Positions 7,058 to 8,967 of a stretch of 8,967 nucleotides of DNA are shown one piece after another. The position numbers and the translations under genes are program-made. The notes beneath the pieces are model-generated. The model worked only from the letters and a program-made list of their open reading frames with translations. It searched no databases and was not told the DNA's origin. Each line of letters starts with the position of its first letter. The stretch's first letter is position 1. The DNA lies in contig CANPXQ010000031.1 of the NCBI GenBank assembly GCA_947586295.1, forward strand, positions 1 to 8,967, in the 5' to 3' direction. The stretch is from an uncultured Bacilli bacterium (lineage in GTDB: Bacteria > Bacillota_I > Bacilli_A > RF39 > UBA660).

Positions 7058-7857
7058 TCACGAATTTCTTTTTTTATTAGTTTAGCATGAACTACTATTC
7101 TATTACCATTATTATCTAAACACGTAGATAAAGTTAAAATTTTATCATATATATTTACATTTCCTAAATTAAATTTACTTCTTTCTTTTATTGTATCCAA
7201 AAATTTTTGATATTCCTCCTTATTAATAAAATTCGTTTTTATATAATAACTTTCTTGATATATAGTATAAACACTAAAGACTTGAAATAAATAATTTATA
7301 TTATCGGTACTTAAATAAATTAAATAGTTATCTAAATTATCATACCAATGTTCATTTAATAAATAATCTAAAGTACCAAACATTGTTTTATCTTTTCTTT
7401 TATGACCATAAATAATAGTATTATAATTTAAATTAAGAAAATTATTTCGATAATCACTAAATATCCATCCCGCTTTACTATTTTCTTTAGCAAAATTTTT
7501 ATTTAAATAAAATTTATTATCGGTACTTTTAACAAGCGGATAATCAACATTAGTATTATCTATTTTTAACCAAGCAACTGTATCGGCATTTTTATTTTTA
7601 TATTCGGTTAAATCAACGCTTAATAGCTTTTTATTAATTAATTGCCAATAAATATCATTATCATCTTCCGGAGGATTAACATATATTTCTTTTAAATTAT
7701 CTACTTCTTTAGTTACATAAATATCCTTTAATTCATCGACAATTTTAATAGTTTTTCGATAATCCCGATACCAAAAAATAATATTTAAAAAACTTATCCC
7801 AAAAATAATTAAAAAAATAATTACAATACTCAAAATCCCTCTTTTTTGCCATTTCAT
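7054..7857 (-). CDS. class B sortase
   Basis: 267-aa membrane-bound transpeptidase that cleaves a C-terminal sorting signal between Thr and the next residue and attaches the protein to the cell envelope. One N-terminal membrane segment (9-29) is followed by a linker and the sortase domain (about 85-262). Class B hallmarks are visible: YPLVKSTDNKFYLN (106-119), GHKRKDKTMFG (151-161) with catalytic His152, LTLSTC (241-246) with Cys246, and NRIVVHAKL (252-260) with Arg253. The length fits SrtB. The adjacent convergent gene encodes a protein ending in NPSTN, a class B type substrate. Translation probably uses AGGTG (7869-7865), 7 nt before the ATG, but this SD lies in the 3' arm of a hairpin (7859-7889). 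No strong promoter lies in front of it, so it is likely transcribed with the DUF1653 gene. Confidence 0.93.
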   Translation of the reverse strand: MKWQKRGILSIVIIFLIIFGISFLNIIFWYRDYRKTIKIVDELKDIYVTKEVDNLKEIYVNPPEDDNDIYWQLINKKLLSVDLTEYKNKNADTVAWLKIDNTNVDYPLVKSTDNKFYLNKNFAKENSKAGWIFSDYRNNFLNLNYNTIIYGHKRKDKTMFGTLDYLLNEHWYDNLDNYLIYLSTDNINYLFQVFSVYTIYQESYYIKTNFINKEEYQKFLDTIKERSKFNLGNVNIYDKILTLSTCLDNNGNRIVVHAKLIKKEIRD

Positions 7858-7858
7858 T

Positions 7859-7889
7859 AAAAAACACCTAATTATATTATGGTGTTTTT
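7859..7889 (-). terminator. hairpin with T-run between the DUF1653 and sortase genes, overlapping the sortase SD
   Basis: On the minus strand AAAAACACC (7889-7881) pairs perfectly over 9 bp with GGTGTTTTT (7868-7860) across a 12-nt AT loop, and the T-run extends to 7859. The 5' arm starts within the DUF1653 stop codon. The 3' arm contains the AGGTG ribosome site of the sortase gene, whose ATG starts 2 nt after the T-run. It can act as a partial terminator, a translational gate, or both. Confidence 0.55.
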
Positions 7890-8136
7890 AATTATGCTTT
7901 ATGCTTTTTATTTTTTGTAATTCAAAACGATATTTTTGTTTTACATTAGGATACTTTTGATGATCTTCTTCGCTTAAAAACATATTTAAAGGACGTATAT
8001 ATAATTGACTATTTTCATATAAAGCCCTATATACTACATATTTTTCCCCAGTTTCTGATGAAATAGCTGTATCTATAACTAAATAATAGTCACCTTTAAA
8101 ATGTTTATAAATACCATTAATTACTAAATTATTCAT
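7888..8136 (-). CDS. DUF1653 domain protein
   Basis: Small, probably cytoplasmic protein of 82 aa with no signal peptide or membrane segment. It carries the DUF1653 pattern NGIYKHFKGDYYLVI (7-21), SSETGEKYVVYRALY (26-40) and LYIRPLNMF (45-53), a compact beta-barrel-like domain of unknown function found in many bacteria. The usual domain is about 60-70 residues; the remaining C-terminal 20 residues are basic. The start at ATG 8136 is preferred over ATG 8148 because GGAGG (8146-8142) lies 5 nt upstream, and because the extended -10 at 8156-8164 predicts a transcript start near 8149, which would leave the longer reading leaderless. The stop codon lies in the hairpin before the sortase gene, with which it is probably co-transcribed. 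Confidence 0.85.
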   Translation of the reverse strand: MNNLVINGIYKHFKGDYYLVIDTAISSETGEKYVVYRALYENSQLYIRPLNMFLSEEDHQKYPNVKQKYRFELQKIKSIKHN

Positions 8137-8141
8137 TTTTT

Positions 8142-8146
8142 CCTCC
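8142..8146 (-). promoter_or_regulatory. ribosome binding site that fixes the DUF1653 start
   Basis: GGAGG on the minus strand followed by five A and then ATG 8136. The in-frame ATG at 8148 overlaps this site and has none of its own. Confidence 0.75.
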
Positions 8147-8155
8147 ATTATTTAT

Positions 8156-8164
8156 ATTATAACA
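8156..8164 (-). promoter_or_regulatory. extended -10 promoter for the DUF1653-sortase unit
   Basis: TGTTATAAT on the minus strand is a perfect TGnTATAAT element lying directly after the T-tract of the collagen gene terminator. The predicted transcript start near 8149 gives a leader of about 13 nt that includes GGAGG. No -35 hexamer is evident. Confidence 0.58.
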
Positions 8165-8198
8165 AAAAAAAAGAAAAGAAGCTAAGAAAGACTTCTTT
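8164..8198 (-). terminator. intrinsic terminator after the collagen-like gene
   Basis: On the minus strand AAAGAAG (8198-8192) pairs with CTTCTTT (8181-8175) across a 10-nt loop that contains the TAG stop codon. A T-rich tract with nine consecutive T follows. The 7-bp stem is AT-rich but the T-tract is the longest in the window. Confidence 0.6.
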
Positions 8199-8967
8199 GA
8201 TTTCCTAAATATTCTATATTTAATCTTACAACTTGATTAGTAAAATAAGAATTAGAATTAATATCATTAATAAATGGTGTCAATAAATATAAATTTTGAT
8301 AGGCAACATTAGCTAGTTCAAATTTGCTTGTCACATCAGCTACAGATATAATTCCTTCTCCGTGTACCTCAACAGGAATATTATCTACTACCCAAGCACT
8401 ATCACCAATAAATATAGAATCAGAATTAACTTTTCTAAAACCGACAGAAATAAAATCCTTTTGATAATCAAAAGATCCTTTTGTTTTTACATAGCCACTA
8501 ACCATAAAAGTTATATGATAATAACCTATTATTTTAAAAGAAATTGTATTATCACTATTAACACTTACAATATTACCCGTTTGTAATTCTAATCTTTCAA
8601 TTGGTATTTGGCCATTTGAGGCAATTTCCAATCCTTCAGATGGATAGTTTTCATTAAAAGTCGTTAAATACGCCGCTTTTATTTGCTCTGGACCAGTTGG
8701 TCCTGTGGGGCCAATTTTGCCTTGCTCTCCTTGGGGACCTGGCTCTCCTTTTACCCCCTGAGGTCCTTGTTCTCCTTGAAGTCCTCTTGGTCCAGTATCA
8801 CCGGTAGGCCCTATTTTGCCTTGAGGACCACGAATAAGACCTACATCTATCCAATCTTTGGCATCATCTGACCAAACATATAAATTATCCCCAACTAAAT
8901 AGGAATTTCCGGCTACGCCTGTGGGATGATCCTTCTTTAATTCGTCATAATTATTAAAGGAACCTAA
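8182..8967 (-). CDS. collagen-like (Gly-X-Y) surface protein, 5' end outside the window
   Basis: 261 residues are visible, open to the right edge with no start codon, so the true start lies beyond it. Residues 1-46 contain HPTGVAGNSYLVGDNLYVW, a small domain often found just before collagen repeats. Residues 47-94 are 16 uninterrupted Gly-X-Y triplets, rich in GPT, GPQ and GEQ, able to form a collagen triple helix. Residues 95-261 form a beta-rich C-terminal domain with stretches such as TISFKIIGYYHITFMVSGYV, resembling the trimerising BclA/C1q-TNF-like jelly roll. Such proteins occur as exosporium filaments, surface fibres or phage tail components; no phage genes are visible here and the neighbours favour a surface role. 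A start at TTG 8631 would discard the collagen segment and is not credible. No sorting signal occurs at the C-terminus, so it is not a substrate of the adjacent sortase through that end. Confidence 0.85.
   Translation of the reverse strand, partial: LGSFNNYDELKKDHPTGVAGNSYLVGDNLYVWSDDAKDWIDVGLIRGPQGKIGPTGDTGPRGLQGEQGPQGVKGEPGPQGEQGKIGPTGPTGPEQIKAAYLTTFNENYPSEGLEIASNGQIPIERLELQTGNIVSVNSDNTISFKIIGYYHITFMVSGYVKTKGSFDYQKDFISVGFRKVNSDSIFIGDSAWVVDNIPVEVHGEGIISVADVTSKFELANVAYQNLYLLTPFINDINSNSYFTNQVVRLNIEYLGNQRSLS
8686..8829 (-). repeat. 16 Gly-X-Y collagen triplets
   Basis: 48 consecutive codons keep Gly at every third position without interruption. GKIGPTG occurs twice (8820-8800 and 8721-8701), 33 codons apart, with different synonymous codons. 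The segment is much richer in G and C than its surroundings because of Gly and Pro codons. Confidence 0.92.

Noticed and set aside
8683..8871. Plus-strand open frame of 62 codons
   Set aside because: It is the complement of the collagen Gly-X-Y segment, whose repeat keeps the opposite strand open; no SD and no family resemblance.
1..8967. Mollicute genetic code with TGA as tryptophan
   Set aside because: All genes are full length under the standard code, tryptophan is encoded by TGG, and no in-frame TGA is needed to complete any family.

Overview
The window is AT-rich, low-GC Firmicutes-type DNA. It is compact, has strong Shine-Dalgarno (SD) motifs of the GGAGG type, and uses the standard genetic code: tryptophan is TGG, every complete gene ends in TAA or TAG, and no long frame is interrupted by TGA. 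The gene types seen are a class B sortase with an NPxTN substrate, a BclA-like collagen-repeat protein, a DUF1653 protein, a PMCA-type calcium ATPase and RluA/COG1092 rRNA-modifying enzymes. Together they suggest a gut Bacilli or Erysipelotrichia/RF39-like lineage with a small genome. That placement is inference from gene content and composition.

Positions 1-2900 are a minus-strand housekeeping block, read right to left. It starts with an HD-domain phosphohydrolase, followed 5 nt later by tRNA-Arg(CCU) and then a nitroreductase-family flavoprotein closed by a terminator. A fresh extended -10 promoter follows, driving an rRNA methyltransferase of the COG1092 family overlapped by an RluA-type pseudouridine synthase. 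A weak promoter and a possible gene start lie at the extreme left edge.

Positions 2936-6242 hold a divergent pair. A membrane-anchored DUF1287 (NlpC/P60-like) protein with a calcium-binding-type Asp loop is on the minus strand, and a large P-type Ca2+-transporting ATPase is on the plus strand.

Positions 6326-8967 are a cell-surface block. A secreted beta-helix-like protein ends in an NPSTN sorting signal, a hydrophobic segment and a basic tail. It meets its probable enzyme, a class B sortase, tail to tail with overlapping stop codons. Upstream of the sortase on the minus strand are a DUF1653 protein and the 3' part of a collagen-like protein with 16 uninterrupted Gly-X-Y triplets and a jelly-roll-like C-terminal domain; its 5' end lies beyond the window.

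No mobile element, CRISPR array, prophage or riboswitch is visible. The points most worth a second look are the sortase/NPSTN pair, a hairpin that buries the sortase ribosome binding site, and a repeated compact layout in which stop codon, terminator and extended -10 promoter are packed together. I see nothing that clearly amounts to an undescribed multi-gene system.
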